64,000 nucleotides of DNA from Ceratopteris richardii. Lineage: Eukaryota > Streptophyta > Polypodiopsida > Polypodiales > Pteridaceae. Below are positions 52,733 to 64,000 of the stretch, piece by piece. The translations under genes and the position numbers were made by a program. The stretch spans positions 162,110,806 to 162,174,805 of the forward strand of contig CM035413.1 in NCBI GenBank assembly GCA_020310875.1, in the 5' to 3' direction. Numbering within the stretch: the first letter of the stretch is position 1; every line of letters starts with the position of its first letter. Under the pieces are notes generated by a model, which saw only the letters and a program-made list of their open reading frames with translations, was not told the DNA's origin and ran no database searches.

Positions 52733-53660
52733 GGAGAGAGAGATATACCTAGTGCACCTCTCATCTCATCTTTAGAGTTGTTTTCAGCATGTACATGAGA
52801 TGTTTTTATTGTGTAGTCAGGAATTTGAGCATTGGCTAGAAGGGCCATATAAGACTCAATTGGAATACATCAGGATCAACCAATTAGGTGCTCACATCTA
52901 TGAGGATGTTCTGAGAAGGTTTGTTGTCCAACTTAGGAATCTAGATCATCTAGTTGGATTGGAACACCCAGTGGTCAAGTTTGAAGAAGGCTCATGCATT
53001 GATAAAGAAGGGAACCATGTACATGGTCAGGAGCTTACATGATAGGACCGAAGAGTTTGGAATTGTCATTCATGAGATGGAAATGGAAGACCTAGAACAA
53101 GGAACCCTAGGAGGAGAGCCTAGAACCCCTAGAGGTAAATCAGTATTAACCAGAGTGATTACCCCAGAGTAGATCCCCAAGATAATAAGAGCATAGAGTT
53201 ATTCTTGAATAGAGAAATAGACGATGCATTCTAGAGATATAAACCTGACTAGTTTAACAAAGTTGGGGCAATCACCATATATGAATTTAAAGATTCTAAT
53301 ACACCAGGAAAGTTGCCTACTTAGAAAACACATAAAAGAGAGTGTTTGTGGTATCGAAGCATGGTAGGCATGCCTACACTTGGAAGGGGGAATTTGTCTT
53401 TCCCCAACCCAAATCAAATGTCTCTTTTGGCCACCAAGGAGCTGGAACATCCCAAGCTCATGGAACTAAGAGGGACAAGACTTGAGACAGATATGAAGTA
53501 AGTTTGCACTTGGAAGAAAAAGAACCGGAGTAGAAATGGGTACAATGGATAATGAGAGGCATAAGGGCCCAAGACTTCAAAGAGGTATTGGCAGTAGCCA
53601 AAGGCACAAATGCTGAGAAAGCATGTAAGGGAAGAGGCATGAAGATCAAGGGAGGACGAG
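52733..53660 (+). pseudogene. Fragment G: B-type gag N-terminal extension
   Basis: Plus-strand pieces match the gag N-terminus of element B in order: EGPYKTQLEYIRINQLGAHI, GLEHPVVKFEEGSCIDKEG, RTPRGKSVLTRVITPE, then NKVGAITIYEFKDSNTPGK, and in another frame TLGRGNLSFPNPNQ. Many stops and shifts. The junction with F is near 52740-52830; no LTR marks it, so this is a recombinant or a chimeric old element. Confidence 0.75.
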
Positions 53661-53780
53661 GACAATAATTTTCTAAGGCTAATTTATCAATCCATGGTCA
53701 AAGCATTAACAATGATTCTTATCAGTAACCCTCGTATATAGAAACATCCAATTTGTTATGCCATGCTCCATTTTGTGCAA
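53661..53780. other. Unassigned junction sequence
   Basis: A short AT-rich stretch between fragment G and element H. No repeat or coding feature is recognised. Confidence 0.4.
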
Positions 53781-54068
53781 CCTGCGGATTCCTCAACTTG
53801 AGGTTGCACGGCCTGAATTGTCGGGAGGAGGAAAGCCAGGAGGTGCAGCAAGCGAGTGCGGGGTATCTCGTGCTTGGCCAATTGCCTAGAAACGGCCTGG
53901 CATTCCCGGTGAATGCGCTGAAAAAAGAAGGAAGCCAGATTAACTGCTTTTCTTGCTGCGGTAGCAATCATAGAGTAAAAGGGGCGATAGATGCCGTAAG
54001 TGCATTTTTGGAGATTAAGGGCAGCGACAAGGAACTGGAGTGTGGTGCGCTCGGATTCAGGACGACAT
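53781..54068 (-). pseudogene. Element H third-ORF fragment
   Basis: LCRPESERTTLQFLVAALNL, KCTYGIYRPFYSMIATAAR and FASFFFQRIHRECQAVSRQL match the ORF3 head of A and C. It shows the family sequence includes the region deleted in A near 15420. Confidence 0.85.
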
Positions 54069-55400
54069 AAGCCACCGCAAATATCACCCATGCCACTGGA
54101 TTTGTCCCAAGAAGCACATCACTTCTTTGGGTGTCTTGGGAGCAGGTGCCTCCAGTACTGCCTTCACCTTATCTATATCAACTTGGATCCCCTGTTTTCA
54201 GATAATGTGGCCTATCAACTTGCTGCAAGATACAGAGAATACAGATTTATTTGGGTTTAAGCACAAATGGTATTCTCGATACTTAAAAAACAACACCGTA
54301 AATGATACAGATGTGCCAAAGTATCACTGGATAACGAGAAGTCATCCAAGTAAACTCTCATGAATGTAGTTAGATAAGGAGAGAAAACTTTTTGCATACA
54401 ACTCTGAAACGTACTTGGAGCATTTCGCAGACCAAACCACATCACTATACACACATAGACGCCCCAATTTGTTATAAATGCTATCTTTGGAATGTCCTGC
54501 TCTGCCATTCGTACTTGGTTATAACCACTATATCCATCCAAAAAGGAGTACATCTCACGGCCTACCACATCATCTAACATTGTGTCCAAAAACGGCAGAG
54601 GGAATGGATCATGTACTGTTACTGCATTTAGTTTTCGATAGTCCACACATATTCGTAATTGCTTATTCTTCTTAGGTACTATGACAATGGGGGAAATCCA
54701 CTCCGCATGCTCGATAGGGACAATAAACCCCACCTTCAACAATCGATCAAGTTTTGCTTTGACCTAGGCCACATAATGAGGGTTTCTCCTATAGCTAGGT
54801 TGTTTAATAGGCCAAGCATCTGGTTTCAGCATAACCCGGTGTTGATAGACGCACGGATCCAACCCCTTCATATCAAGGTAATCCCAGGCAAATACACCAG
54901 AGAATTCACGTATTAGCTGCAGTAAATTATCTTGGAAGGTCTCTGATAGTCCCGCCTTAATCTTCACTGGCCGCGGATTGGCTGCATCGCCTAAGTTGCA
55001 GGTAACCTATTGGTTTTCCAGTATGTAGAACTGTCGAGGCATGGCAAAGTCGTCAACTGGTTAAAGCAATTGCTGTAGCGTCGTATCATCCAAGGTCGGT
55101 GCTGCACTTGATTCTCGTTCATCGGTTAGTGGTACGATCGTACAGGCCACCGGACTCGAGTTATCTGCAACCGTTTGTAAGCCACAGTTCCGAGTGCCAT
55201 CATATCCTTGTTGGCTTTAAGAAAAGCATCCTCTTCATCATCTGAAAGACCATCCAGCATGTGTACAGGTTTGACTACATATGGTCGTGAATGCAAGTCA
55301 CAAGGCTTCATGTCATCTAGTGGAACGACATATTTTCGGTGGTTATTCTTAAAAATCAATTCATGTGCTGACCAATCCTAAACTACCTTAGCTTGCTTTA
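54069..55400 (-). pseudogene. Element H reverse transcriptase fragment
   Basis: Motifs: HMLDGLSDDEEDAFLKANKD, DVFAWDYLDMKGLDP-like, LKVGFIVPIEHAEWISPIVI, PKKNKQLRICVDYRKLNAV, YSFLDGYSGYNQVRMAEQD, RVYLDDFSLSSDTLAHLYHL (YLDD active site kept). Several stops and shifts. Confidence 0.9.
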
Positions 55401-56362
55401 ACCATGGTCATCCAAAGAGCAGGTTATAATCAAGGCTCGATTCGGGTAATTCTAGAACAATGAAGGTCATTTTAAATACAGCTCTTTGAAGAGTAATAGG
55501 AATGTATCGCACCAATCCAACCGGATGAACTCGAGATTGATCAGCCATACGGACAAAGAATTGGACACGTTTGATTTGTGTCCATCCCATCCGTTGACAA
55601 AGTGGTTGTTGCAATGTTTACTCCAGAACCTCCATCAATTAATACTTGTGTTATTTTATGATTCTTATACTAGACTATAATCAAGGGCACCGTATGGTCC
55701 ACCATCATGTCCAATTCGGGCTGGATTGTTGCTGTCGAAGGAGCACATGAGGGTCCTGGGCTGACCTGTTGCTGGAACTGTTGGCGCACGCCAGGGACCA
55801 AAGCCAATAATTGTCCCAATGGTAATGTAATTGACGCCTTGGATAAGACATCCCACACCGGATCAATTTTTGCTATTTCCGGTACGGAGTCCGGTGGGGG
55901 CTCTAGTATAGCGGTGGTCAGATTCCTTCCTTTCGATACTGCTTGCGATATACTTTGTTGCGTCACCGGAATTGGGTCAGGAAAAACAGTTTGTTCCTGA
56001 GTCACCCACTTGCTTGCTTTAGTAAACACCTTCTGTTGTTCATAGATTCCAAGCTCAAAAATCTCTGTAGCTGGCTGTAATTGCTTTCCCGAGCGTGTTT
56101 GCACCACTGCTGTTTGAGTGTCGACTGCTGAAATGTACACCATGTTCGCCATTGGGTGTTGTCTTTCCTTTTTCCTTTTATCGTACTCAGCCGCATCTTT
56201 ACAGTACCTACGAATATGCCCTATTTCATCACAAAAATGACATTTAGGTGGTGGAGGAGATGCACCTTCACCTGATGGACCCACATTCCATGGACTTTGC
56301 CCAAAGTTAGTTGACAGTGCTCCTCTATAAGTCTTGTATCCTTGGTACGGAGTATTCCTCAT
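55401..56362 (-). pseudogene. Element H gag end and protease
   Basis: A 230-residue frame starts MRNTPYQGYKTYRGALSTNF and holds the knuckle CHFCDEIGHIRRYC and the linker with SITLPLGQLLALVPGVRQQF. The protease VLIDGGSGVNIATTTLCQRM carries the family's D-G-G active site and is shifted by a small deletion near 55610. DYNLLFG is followed by a stop. Confidence 0.88.
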
Positions 56363-56397
56363 ATGTGGTGGTACGTAGTGACTGGCCGGTTGCCCTT

Positions 56398-57381
56398 TGT
56401 TGATGTATAAAACACCACAAGAACTAAGTTAAAGTGATATTAGAACACCTCCATAACCATCATTAGCTTAACAATACTCTGAATTTGAAAACTTCATCCC
56501 TGAACTTAGTGAAATTCAAAAAATTTACTTCTCAAAATCTGTGCCTTTTCTTCTAGCTTCAAATCTGATCTGTATTAGCTTGATCCATACAAATTCTTTT
56601 GATCATTTGCTAATCGAAGTTCTTACTAATGTTAAGCAACACATATCAAACAAAACTTTGAAGTAATATCTTCAAAATCTTCTGATTTCACTTCAACATT
56701 TGAACTATGTCTGAAATCTAAAAAATGACTTCATCGATTTGACATACCTTCACTGTTAGAATCATTTCTCTGATTACACGTCCCGTTTTGTAAAGATCTT
56801 TTGACCAATTGTATTTGAAGGTAGTAGCTTTAAAATGAGCTATCACTCATGAAAAACTTTACACTGTACTGTGAGATCTGACCTTAAGAAGATCAGGGAA
56901 AAGTGCGCCAGAAAACTCGTAACTATCAACTAACTTACACACTGATATGAAATGACTTAGAATTCAACACACAAGAGGAATTGGATCAAATCCTTCTACA
57001 CAAACATGTGTTATCTATAAGAGAAGATGTATACAAAATGGCTTGGCCTCATTCTGCTCATAGCCATGGAAAACTCTCCTATACTGAGTAGTTCTTCCTC
57101 AACCTTTCTCTCAGAAAAAACCCGACTTTTCTCTATTCACTCAAGATTTTCAAAATTGAGTTCTCTATATTCTATTCAACTCAAATTTACTTATATACAT
57201 ATAGTCTACATACTCCTAGACTCAAACTCGTAATTTTTAAAGTTCTATGTCAAGACTAGACTTTAATTTTGCACTAAATTACAAGAGTGAATTTGTCCCT
57301 TCACTTAGGCTTAGTTTTCTGAGTGCTTTGCCTTCACTTCTCTTTCTCTTTATTCTTCCTTCATATATCTTCATATATTCA
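56398..57381. other. Unclassified ~1 kb stretch, possibly an LTR remnant
   Basis: Element H stops abruptly within GQPASHYVPP-like gag coding at TTGCCCTT, and the next bases are TGTTGATG, a possible LTR start (TG...). The stretch is AT-rich, without coding. No second copy or target duplication could be identified, so the call is tentative. Confidence 0.3.
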
Positions 57382-58015
57382 TGTCTAATTAGTGAGTGAT
57401 GAGTAGCACCTCCTTTAATGTCAATCCGGGAAGACGTGAGGATGGTATGAAGACCTCGAACCAGTGATGACACAAATGTGTGAGTGAGAAGCACACCAAG
57501 ATGCACACACATACACACACACACACAAGGCAAGAACAAAGAGAGAGAAAATGGAATTCTTTTAGATTACTCAAAAATGCTCTTACAAGTTCAATTCTAC
57601 AACAATCTACCCTAAAAAATGATCTCTCTAGCTCTTTTTATAGTTTTTGACTAGTTTTTGGCCCTGTCCAGACCTAGTGTCCGGCCTAGTTAAAAATTAG
57701 GTTCTAGGGCCTATTTGAGGGCTCAAACGGAGTTTAAAAATCATGAAAACTGGTATGATGATACTTCTAATACTCCTCAAGCTCGAGGACTCCTTGGCTT
57801 GCAAAAATGGAGTTACAAAAAGGTGAAATGGTATTTACAATGCTTTTTAGTGATGAGAATCACTGTTATGAAGATGTTGATTTGGAAAAAATTGAATGGC
57901 CTACTTGCCAGATCTTCGTTGACTACTTTTTCTGCTTGTGCCTTCTCTCCGATCTGGCTCCCTTCTTTGGCTTCCTTGTCTTGTGAGTCCTTGGATGTTT
58001 TGACTGCTGCCAACA
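57382..58015 (-). repeat. Element I 3' LTR
   Basis: Similar to B's LTRs over almost all its length. Its outer end (TGTCTAATTAGTGAGTGATG) differs from TGTAGCTCAGTGATG of B, so the exact terminus is uncertain. Inner end CCAACA at 58015. Confidence 0.85.
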
Positions 58016-58028
58016 CCCCCCCTCTCTC
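58016..58028 (-). other. Element I polypurine tract
   Basis: Minus strand GAGAGGGGGGG next to TGTTGG; shorter than in B, which puts the downstream reading frame in a different phase. Confidence 0.85.
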
Positions 58029-61000
58029 GCATCTATCGTCTCTGACAGACCCTTGTTTGGCTGAGCGTTTGACATAGAATTCAACCACGTCTGAAGCTAG
58101 GTGGTGTTCTTCCAGCCACAGCCCTCATGCTAAATCAATTAGGAGGGCATCCCAATCCACTGGACCTCGAACGTCTGGATGTGGCACACGCAGTTGTTCT
58201 AAATGTAATGTTCGCTCCATTGCAAAGAGGTGGAGTAGATGGGAGGTTCTAGGAGCGAAGACTTCAGAGTGGTATTCCTAGAACCCCATGATGAAAATCT
58301 CTGCAAATTTTTGCTTGTAGAAAGCGGGGAGGTATTTAATTCGTGCGTGCCATGCATATATCACCTGGATGGAGGGGGTTGTACTCATATCGTAGACCAA
58401 GTCAAGGTTACCTGCTGTGAATCCGACACCTGAGAAATGTGGATCTTGAATATTTTTGAAGGTTCTGAAGGTTACCAGCATCAAATCGGATATCTTTATG
58501 CACATCTGAGCCATTACATCTGGGATGTTTCACATTCTGACTCCCCAGTGGCGCATGGTAGAGAGCATGTAGCCCACCGTAGCTTGTCCCCGTGGTGGTG
58601 CCAGGTATACGTAATTGAGCCACTTTGCACAACCTTTGACATTCTTCACAGTGATGGCAAACTCAGGCCATGTGCGTCTTCTGAGTATGGGAGCATAACA
58701 GGGATTATACTTAATGAATAGTGGCATGTTATTCCAAGTTCGAACCATATCAGGGTAAGTTTCTAAGAGTCGTAACCTCCAGGTAGGTTGATGGATTGAT
58801 CCTTGTTTGGCGCTCTCGGGGATATCATCAGGACCGAATTGTGTGACAAAGGTTGGAGCCTTGCCACACCGCCGTTGAATTTCGACGTTGTAATCTGCCA
58901 AGAGTACACAATACGGCACATACTGATCATCGTTGGTGCCTATCCATCTGTGATGAGACATACTTCAGAAATATTATGATTTGATAATGGTGTCCTCAAT
59001 CTTGGTCATGGACTCAATCTGGACCGCGACTTGCTCATCATGTGTATTGGCCATTTTTTCGAGTTTCTACATCCATTCTGGGGCTTCTACCTCTAGTGTG
59101 TCCAATCCCTCAGAGGTTTGTTGGCCACCCGACATTAGCATAGGAACATATGGCCCTTCATATGATTCATCCACTTCTATGGGTACCAATTCTTCTGGTT
59201 CTGGCTCGATGATTGGGGAGGGTTGTCTTTCATATTGGAGTAGCTTGCTTTGCAACTCCGTGACCTGTTCTCTCAGTGCATTTACCTCTTCTGTAGTGGT
59301 GGTAGAATCGGTGATCTTGGGTTGGGCTTCTTGCATCGTTAGATGTTGACGGAGAGTATCCCGTTCTTTGCCCAACTCTTCATGCGCTTCCAATAGATCC
59401 GCATAGCTTTCTAGAATTGTCTTCATAGTCTCAGATGGAATAGCTTTGAATCTTTTAGGGTCGATCTCCTGGGGGGAACCCTCCATGACTGCCTCTAAAT
59501 TTTCTTCGTTCTGCCTTTGCAAGCATTTTTTCTCTTCGAGGGCAGTGGCCATGTGCTTGAGTAATGTCAAGTTGCGACGACTTTTAACATGTTCTGCCTA
59601 ATAAAGTTCTAGTAGAGTTGTTAGTTTTTTAACTTCGTTGGAATCGAATGGCTGGGGAGCTTCCAAAAGGGTCTGATGAGCGTGCTCGAGCATAGTGTAG
59701 TGTTGATTTAGGTCATTATTTTCTGCTTCCAAAGCTGCAAGCCTCTTCTGTAGTTGCTCATGATCTGTAGTTATTTGGCAATGTCGATCTTCCAAGGTTT
59801 GGTATTCTGTTTGCAACTGATGTACACACTGATGTAATGTAGAAAACATGTTATTTACATTTATGAATGCAGGGAAGGTGGAGGATGCAGGGGGAATAGG
59901 GAGGGGAAAAGGGATAGTGAATGAAGTGGATGCAAGAGGTGATGTGGGTGGAGGGGGTATGGGAGATGGTGGTAGAGAGGGGGGAGGGAGTGGTGTTGTG
60001 GCTGGTGATGTTTCCATGGTGTCAAAAGTATGTGTGAATGTGTAGATGGGGACCGTGGGTGGGGTGGATGTGATGTTCGTGAATATTGTTGTAAAAGTGC
60101 GCATTGTGATCAATTTGTGAGATAGGAATCCCCATAACATACGTGGTGAGTGTGAAGTTGGGGTGGTAGTGATGTGTGGTGAGGTGAAATGTGTAGTGAG
60201 AGGTGGTGAAGGTGGTGATGGTGGTGCCTCGTGGTGTTCCTCTGTCTGTGTAGTGTCTCCTGGTGTCGATACTTCTATGTGGATTTGCTTTCCGGAGCAA
60301 AAAGGACGGGTTGGCACTCGTTTCTCGAAGCGATGAACGTAAGCCATAGCTGAATGAATGGCCTCATCCAGGCCCAGGGCATCCGCGTGTAGGTTCATGA
60401 ACTCAAGAATTGTTCATCAATGCCTTCCTCTCCTAACATTTGGCTCATTAGCACCTTCCCTATTTCGAGCGACAGTTTGTGATGTTCCTGGACGCGCTTC
60501 ATGGTTTCATAAAATCTTTTTATTTGTGCCGAATAGGTTGGGGCACTCGCTAGTTCTGAAGTTTCTTCGTATTCGTGATCATGTTCCTCGTCTGCTTCCT
60601 CTTCAGTCTCTTCTTCATCTTCCTCTACTTCTACTACTTCCGGTTGGGGTGGGGCTGTAGTTGTTGTAGTAGGTTGTGGTCCTTGGGTCTGCTCTGCTTC
60701 CGTCTCGAGGTTAGATTCATTGATCATTCTAGCGATTTCTTCATCAGTGAGATCATCCATGGTGTAGCCCTGTGGAAACTCCAGGTCAGAGGGAATCAGA
60801 GGGAAAACTAGATTAGGTCCTTCTGCACTCTGTCTGGGTAAGCGAATTGTAAACGGACGGACACGTCGCGTTTGTGGAGGTGTCACCTCTGGTGTGGTGG
60901 TGGCTCCCCTTTCTTGGGCACACGGTAATTGGACAGAGCCTCTCATTTTCTTAGATGGGGGTCCTATTGTTGATAGCCGTCTCTGGAATTCTTGAGCTTT

Positions 61001-61909
61001 GGACCACACTAGTGACCTTTGAATAGGCACATCATAAGCTAAGCACCTGTAAATTATTTTTGTCAGCACACAACACCCATGAAGCACGTTCTTCTGTTTC
61101 TTATTCCATCGTTGATGTGCTAGGTGGATTTGATCTATGATCCAGTGTGGAAAATTGATTGTGAGATCCTCTGTCTTTGCCAAGTACAAGCTGAACCAGA
61201 TTCTTTTTGGTGGCATCGTGAAGCGTTCTTAGGCGGGGAAGGCGAAGTGTTGCATGATCGTTCGTAGGTGGAGTGCGATGGTAGGTGTCATAGCAACCAT
61301 ATCCTTTAACTTGTTAAGATCTTTGTGTTTCATTCTTCCATGGATCAATGTTTCCTTCTCTGTGGGAATGTGCATGCCATGCATATCCAAGGCCTCCCAT
61401 ACTAGGTTGAGGGTAAGCTTGAATCTCTTTAGTTCATGGCCAGGCATCAATGAGGGAAGCACAAAGGTGCTATCACCTCCCTTGGCTCTGCTCGGGGTGA
61501 TGGTACTAATCAAATAGGAGCAACGCAAGAAGTCTGGCTTAGGTAGGAGTGCCCGGAAGTAGCTATCCAAGCCTGCTTTGGTCCATACAGATCGCATTAC
61601 TTCCGCATTTTGGTACTTCTCGAATTCATGGGTGACGAAATGGTATCTTCCCCATTTGCCATTAAACTCAATTTCTGCCTCCCAAAAGTAGGTGCCTTCT
61701 CCCAATGGTCTTGCGACATCACTGAACCAATGTGCGTGTTTCCCCACTTGAGAAGTGTGTCCCTACGGAGGGTCCTGAATGGGAAGTACATGCACAGCTC
61801 TAAGTTCTTGAGGCCTCTCGGTGACTTGTGGTTCGAGGAGGAGGGTTTCAATGTCCACTATCTAGGCGCTGGACCCAGCCTGGGAACTGGTACCTCCTGC
61901 TTCTGCCAT
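58029..61909 (-). pseudogene. Element I giant third ORF
   Basis: ATG at 61907-61909. Same order of parts as in B: head (GKHAHWFSDVARPLGEGTYF, FNGKWGRYHFVTHEFEKYQN, MPPKRIWFSLYLAKTEDLTI), RPFTIRLPRQSAEGPNLVF, acidic stretch, Pro/Thr-rich tract, coiled coil (LQKRLAALEAENNDLNQHY; LREQVTELQSKLLQYERQ) and C-terminal part (RWIGTNDDQYVPYCVLLADY, PILRRRTWPEFAITVKNVKG). B's frameshift near 21900 is absent here, so the head and middle are continuous for 273 codons in one frame. Stops near 61862, 61766 and 61229 and a shift near 60410 break it elsewhere. Function unknown. Confidence 0.8.
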
Positions 61910-62767
61910 GTTACTTCTTGTTTGCTAGTTCTGTGAGAATATAGAAGCATGTGTTAACGTTGTAATGGACAAGATAGAACAATTTTTCTCCCCGTTACAA
62001 CATTAACATGAGGTTAGTGGATCAGTGAGTGCTCAGTGATTGTGTGTGTAGTTAGCGATTGAATAATCCTATGAGCTCAATGGAAGGATGTAGTGTGAGA
62101 ATGATGCAATTAGTAAGTGGATATGAATTTACAAATGGGGGTCGGGGGGTTTATTACAAGCTTTGGGCTGCCAAACACAGTGGATGGCTTTTGGTTTCGA
62201 TTTTGTGGAGACCCTGGAGGGCTTTGTAAGAGTGTATGCTTGGAAATGAGGCTTTTTAGGGACCCGTTTACAAGTGATTCTGCTCGTGCTCATGGGAAAA
62301 TATGTGTTTGTGCGTGTTGAATACGAGTGAGTATCAGTTGTTCGAGTGAGTGAACCATGTTGTACTTGGTGTGATTTTTGTGTAGCTATTTGAGCCTGCA
62401 AGCAAGCCTTAGGCACCCAAATTTGTCTTGATTGTGGGTCAGCCTTCATCAACTTCTTGGGTACCCAGATAGACTTCACTTTAGTGGAAGACTTTTCAAA
62501 AGACTTCTTATTGGTGTCTTGTCATTGCCCACTAATATGAAGCTGAGCTAGTGGTTGTGACCGGACCGCCACATGTTGATCACCTTTCTACACCCACACT
62601 TGTTTTGGTGGTTGAGACACCATGCTTCAAATTTTCTTTTGGCTTCGAGCATAAGTCTTCTGCTTCTTCTGCATTTGATCGACCTTTGGTTGCTGCATCC
62701 CTGTGGCTTTTGGAAAAGAAGGGAGTTCTGTCGTATCCTTGACTTCTTTGTTGAGACAATCATCCCT
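61910..62767 (-). other. Spacer between protease 2 and third ORF (I)
   Basis: About 860 bp, similar to B's spacer. A short charged frame near 62548-62763 is not conserved in phase between the two copies; no gene is called. Confidence 0.4.
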
Positions 62768-63634
62768 CTACATCACATAGTTTTGGACAAGAATAACATC
62801 ATCATCTTCATGTGTACCCCTGGAAGGACCAGGGGTTTGTGCCTTTCCTAGTTTCTTGAGTGCTTCATTATCTAATTCAAGTGTAATGCGGTTCTGATTT
62901 ACCCAGACCTGAAGAAGTCCACTTCTTAGGTTTAGGTTGACTGCGTGATCATAAATCCAGTCTTGACCCAAGACAAGAGGCTCAGTGAGATCCTCATCTT
63001 GACACATTAGTACTTTAACTGTCATTAAAACATCTTGAATGTAGAGGGGAAGTTCCACCTCACCCATGCAAGGGGTTTCCACACCTCCCAACCCTATGAG
63101 ATATGCTTCCACATGATTGACATTTAAGTTCAATTCTCGACAGTAAGAAAGTTTATCAGCACTAGTGGCTGCACCTGAGTCAATCAAGGCCCTTACAACC
63201 CTTGCACTCTTTCCTTGTCCTATCTCTAAGGTTACAAAAGGACGTCGGTCAATTATTCTATGAGAGCTAATACTTGAAACTTCACACATAGCCATATGAT
63301 ATCCTTGAGCTGCATAGGCATCTGTCCTAGGCTGATCTCTACCCTGTCTTCTCAACTTCATCCTTCGGATGCGTTCCAATGCTTCTGCTTGTGCCTCTTC
63401 TCGAATTCGTTTTTCCTCTTCTTTACGTTTCTTTGCAGTATTGAGTCAATTTAATATTTCCTCCGTAAGGGGTTCCTGATATAACTTGAATCTGCATCCG
63501 CTGATGTAATTCGGGAGAACATCACCTTCTAGTGTAGCTAGCTGAACTGCTCCACTCGTTGAGATCCTATTTATGATCATAGGTCCATAACCTCTCTTCT
63601 CTAGTTTCCGTGCATGTTGCTTTAAAGTGTAGAC
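62768..63634 (-). pseudogene. Element I integrase tail fused to second retropepsin
   Basis: From right to left: integrase tail (KRGYGPMIINRISTSGAVQL after a stop near 63638), a stop in the charged helix near 63448, then ERIRRMKLRRQGRDQ and the retropepsin. Active site RALIDSGAATSADKLSYC (Asp at 63179-63181) is canonical D-S-G-A. The flap-like LIGLGGVETPCMGEVELPLY and EPLVLGQDWI follow. It ends VQNYVM as in B. Conservation of the active site in two diverged copies argues for function in the ancestor. Confidence 0.87.
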
Positions 63635-64000
63635 TTAGACTAGGTCTCCTGCTTTCAAGCCTTTTTCCTTCACATGGGCATCAAAATATGCCTTCTGTCT
63701 TTTCTTAGACGCGTAAATTCCTGCTGCAGCTCTTAATCTCGTTTCACCTAGTCGCTCCAGGTCAAAGATTCTCGAAGAGAGTTCATGACCTGTCCACTCA
63801 TGCTCATGTGCTTCTCTCAATGTGGGTATCAAGAAGTCCAAAGGTAGCACTGCATTTTGGCCAAATACCATTTGAAAGGGAGTGGCATGAAGTACTGTTT
63901 TATAGGCAACTCGGTATGCCCAAACAGCATGGTGTAGCTGTTTGTCCCAATTAGAGTGTTTATTATTCACCAATTTAGTCAGCACATTGCATAGAATCTT
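63635..64000 (-). pseudogene. Element I integrase core end (partial)
   Basis: LTKLVNNKHSNWDKQLHHAV, WAYRVAYKTVLHATPFQMVF and FDLERLGETRLRAAAGIYAS match B's integrase C-terminal core. Unlike B, there is no stop after the KK in this copy (KKRQKAYFDAHVKEKGLKAG), which shows that the stop in B is a mutation and the tail plus protease 2 belong to the pol polyprotein. The frame continues beyond the window. Confidence 0.9.

Larger units (their letters stand above)
53781..56397 (-). mobile_element. Element H: internally deleted A/C-family Ty3 fragment
   Basis: Minus strand, without LTRs. From right to left: gag knuckle, protease, RT up to the GQIQWHG region, then directly a third-ORF piece. The missing part (rest of RT, RNase H, integrase, spacer, ORF3 head) was removed by a deletion with its junction near 54069. 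The left limit near 53780 and the right limit at 56397 are abrupt. Confidence 0.88.
57382..64000 (-). mobile_element. Ty3-type element I (family B/I), 3' part, leaves the window
   Basis: Minus strand. 3' LTR, polypurine tract, third ORF, spacer, second protease, integrase tail and part of the integrase core are in the window. It matches element B in the same order, with independent stops and frameshifts, and so serves as a check on B's unusual architecture. Confidence 0.93.

Overview
The window looks like nuclear DNA of a land plant with a large, retrotransposon-rich genome. The only host gene with a clear function is the 3' exon of a plant-type sphingolipid delta-4 desaturase (1108-1941). 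Most of the rest (about 5.2-64 kb) is nested LTR retrotransposons. A fern- or gymnosperm-like genome is plausible, but the sequence does not fix the lineage.

Layout. 1-1.1 kb: a broken second copy of the desaturase intron/exon junction, interrupted by a processed pseudogene of ribosomal protein S13 (minus strand), then the real splice acceptor. 1.1-5.2 kb: desaturase exon, 3' UTR and gene-free DNA with small repeats. 5.2-7.7 kb: the left part of an old Ty3-type element (F), whose protease remnant reappears at 52.1-52.7 kb. F was split by a Ty1/copia element (E, 7679-52094, duplicated target AAAGG). E was then hit in its LTRs by three Ty3 elements: A (8047-18140, plus, target GTTGT), B (18174-34673, minus, 16.5 kb, target GTAAC) and C (39695-51802, minus, target TATT). 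C was in turn split by a gag-only copia derivative D (41053-43861, minus, target TTTAC). 52.8-64 kb: a fragment of B-type gag (G), a deleted A/C-type element (H, minus), an unclassified stretch, and a second B-type element (I, minus) that leaves the window.

Two Ty3 families dominate. Family A/C/H encodes gag, a protease with an Asp-Gly-Gly active site, RT-RNase H, integrase and a third ORF (short globular head, acidic/proline-rich middle, long coiled coil). Family B/I encodes a long gag with an unusual N-terminal extension and three zinc knuckles, a protease before RT, RT-RNase H-integrase, a second retropepsin-like domain fused after the integrase C-terminus, and a third ORF of roughly 1300 codons. 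The second protease, with intact Asp-Ser-Gly, occurs in both copies and is the most unusual protein feature here. At the nucleic-acid level, two different copia LTRs (D and E) carry tandem repeats of about 193 and exactly 184 bp in the predicted transcribed leader that share a spaced motif, and the A/C family has a 5' RNA hairpin with a compensatory base-pair change.

Nearly every element reading frame is broken by stops, frameshifts or deletions. The window is a record of successive insertions rather than a set of active genes; the desaturase is the one coding unit with no visible damage.
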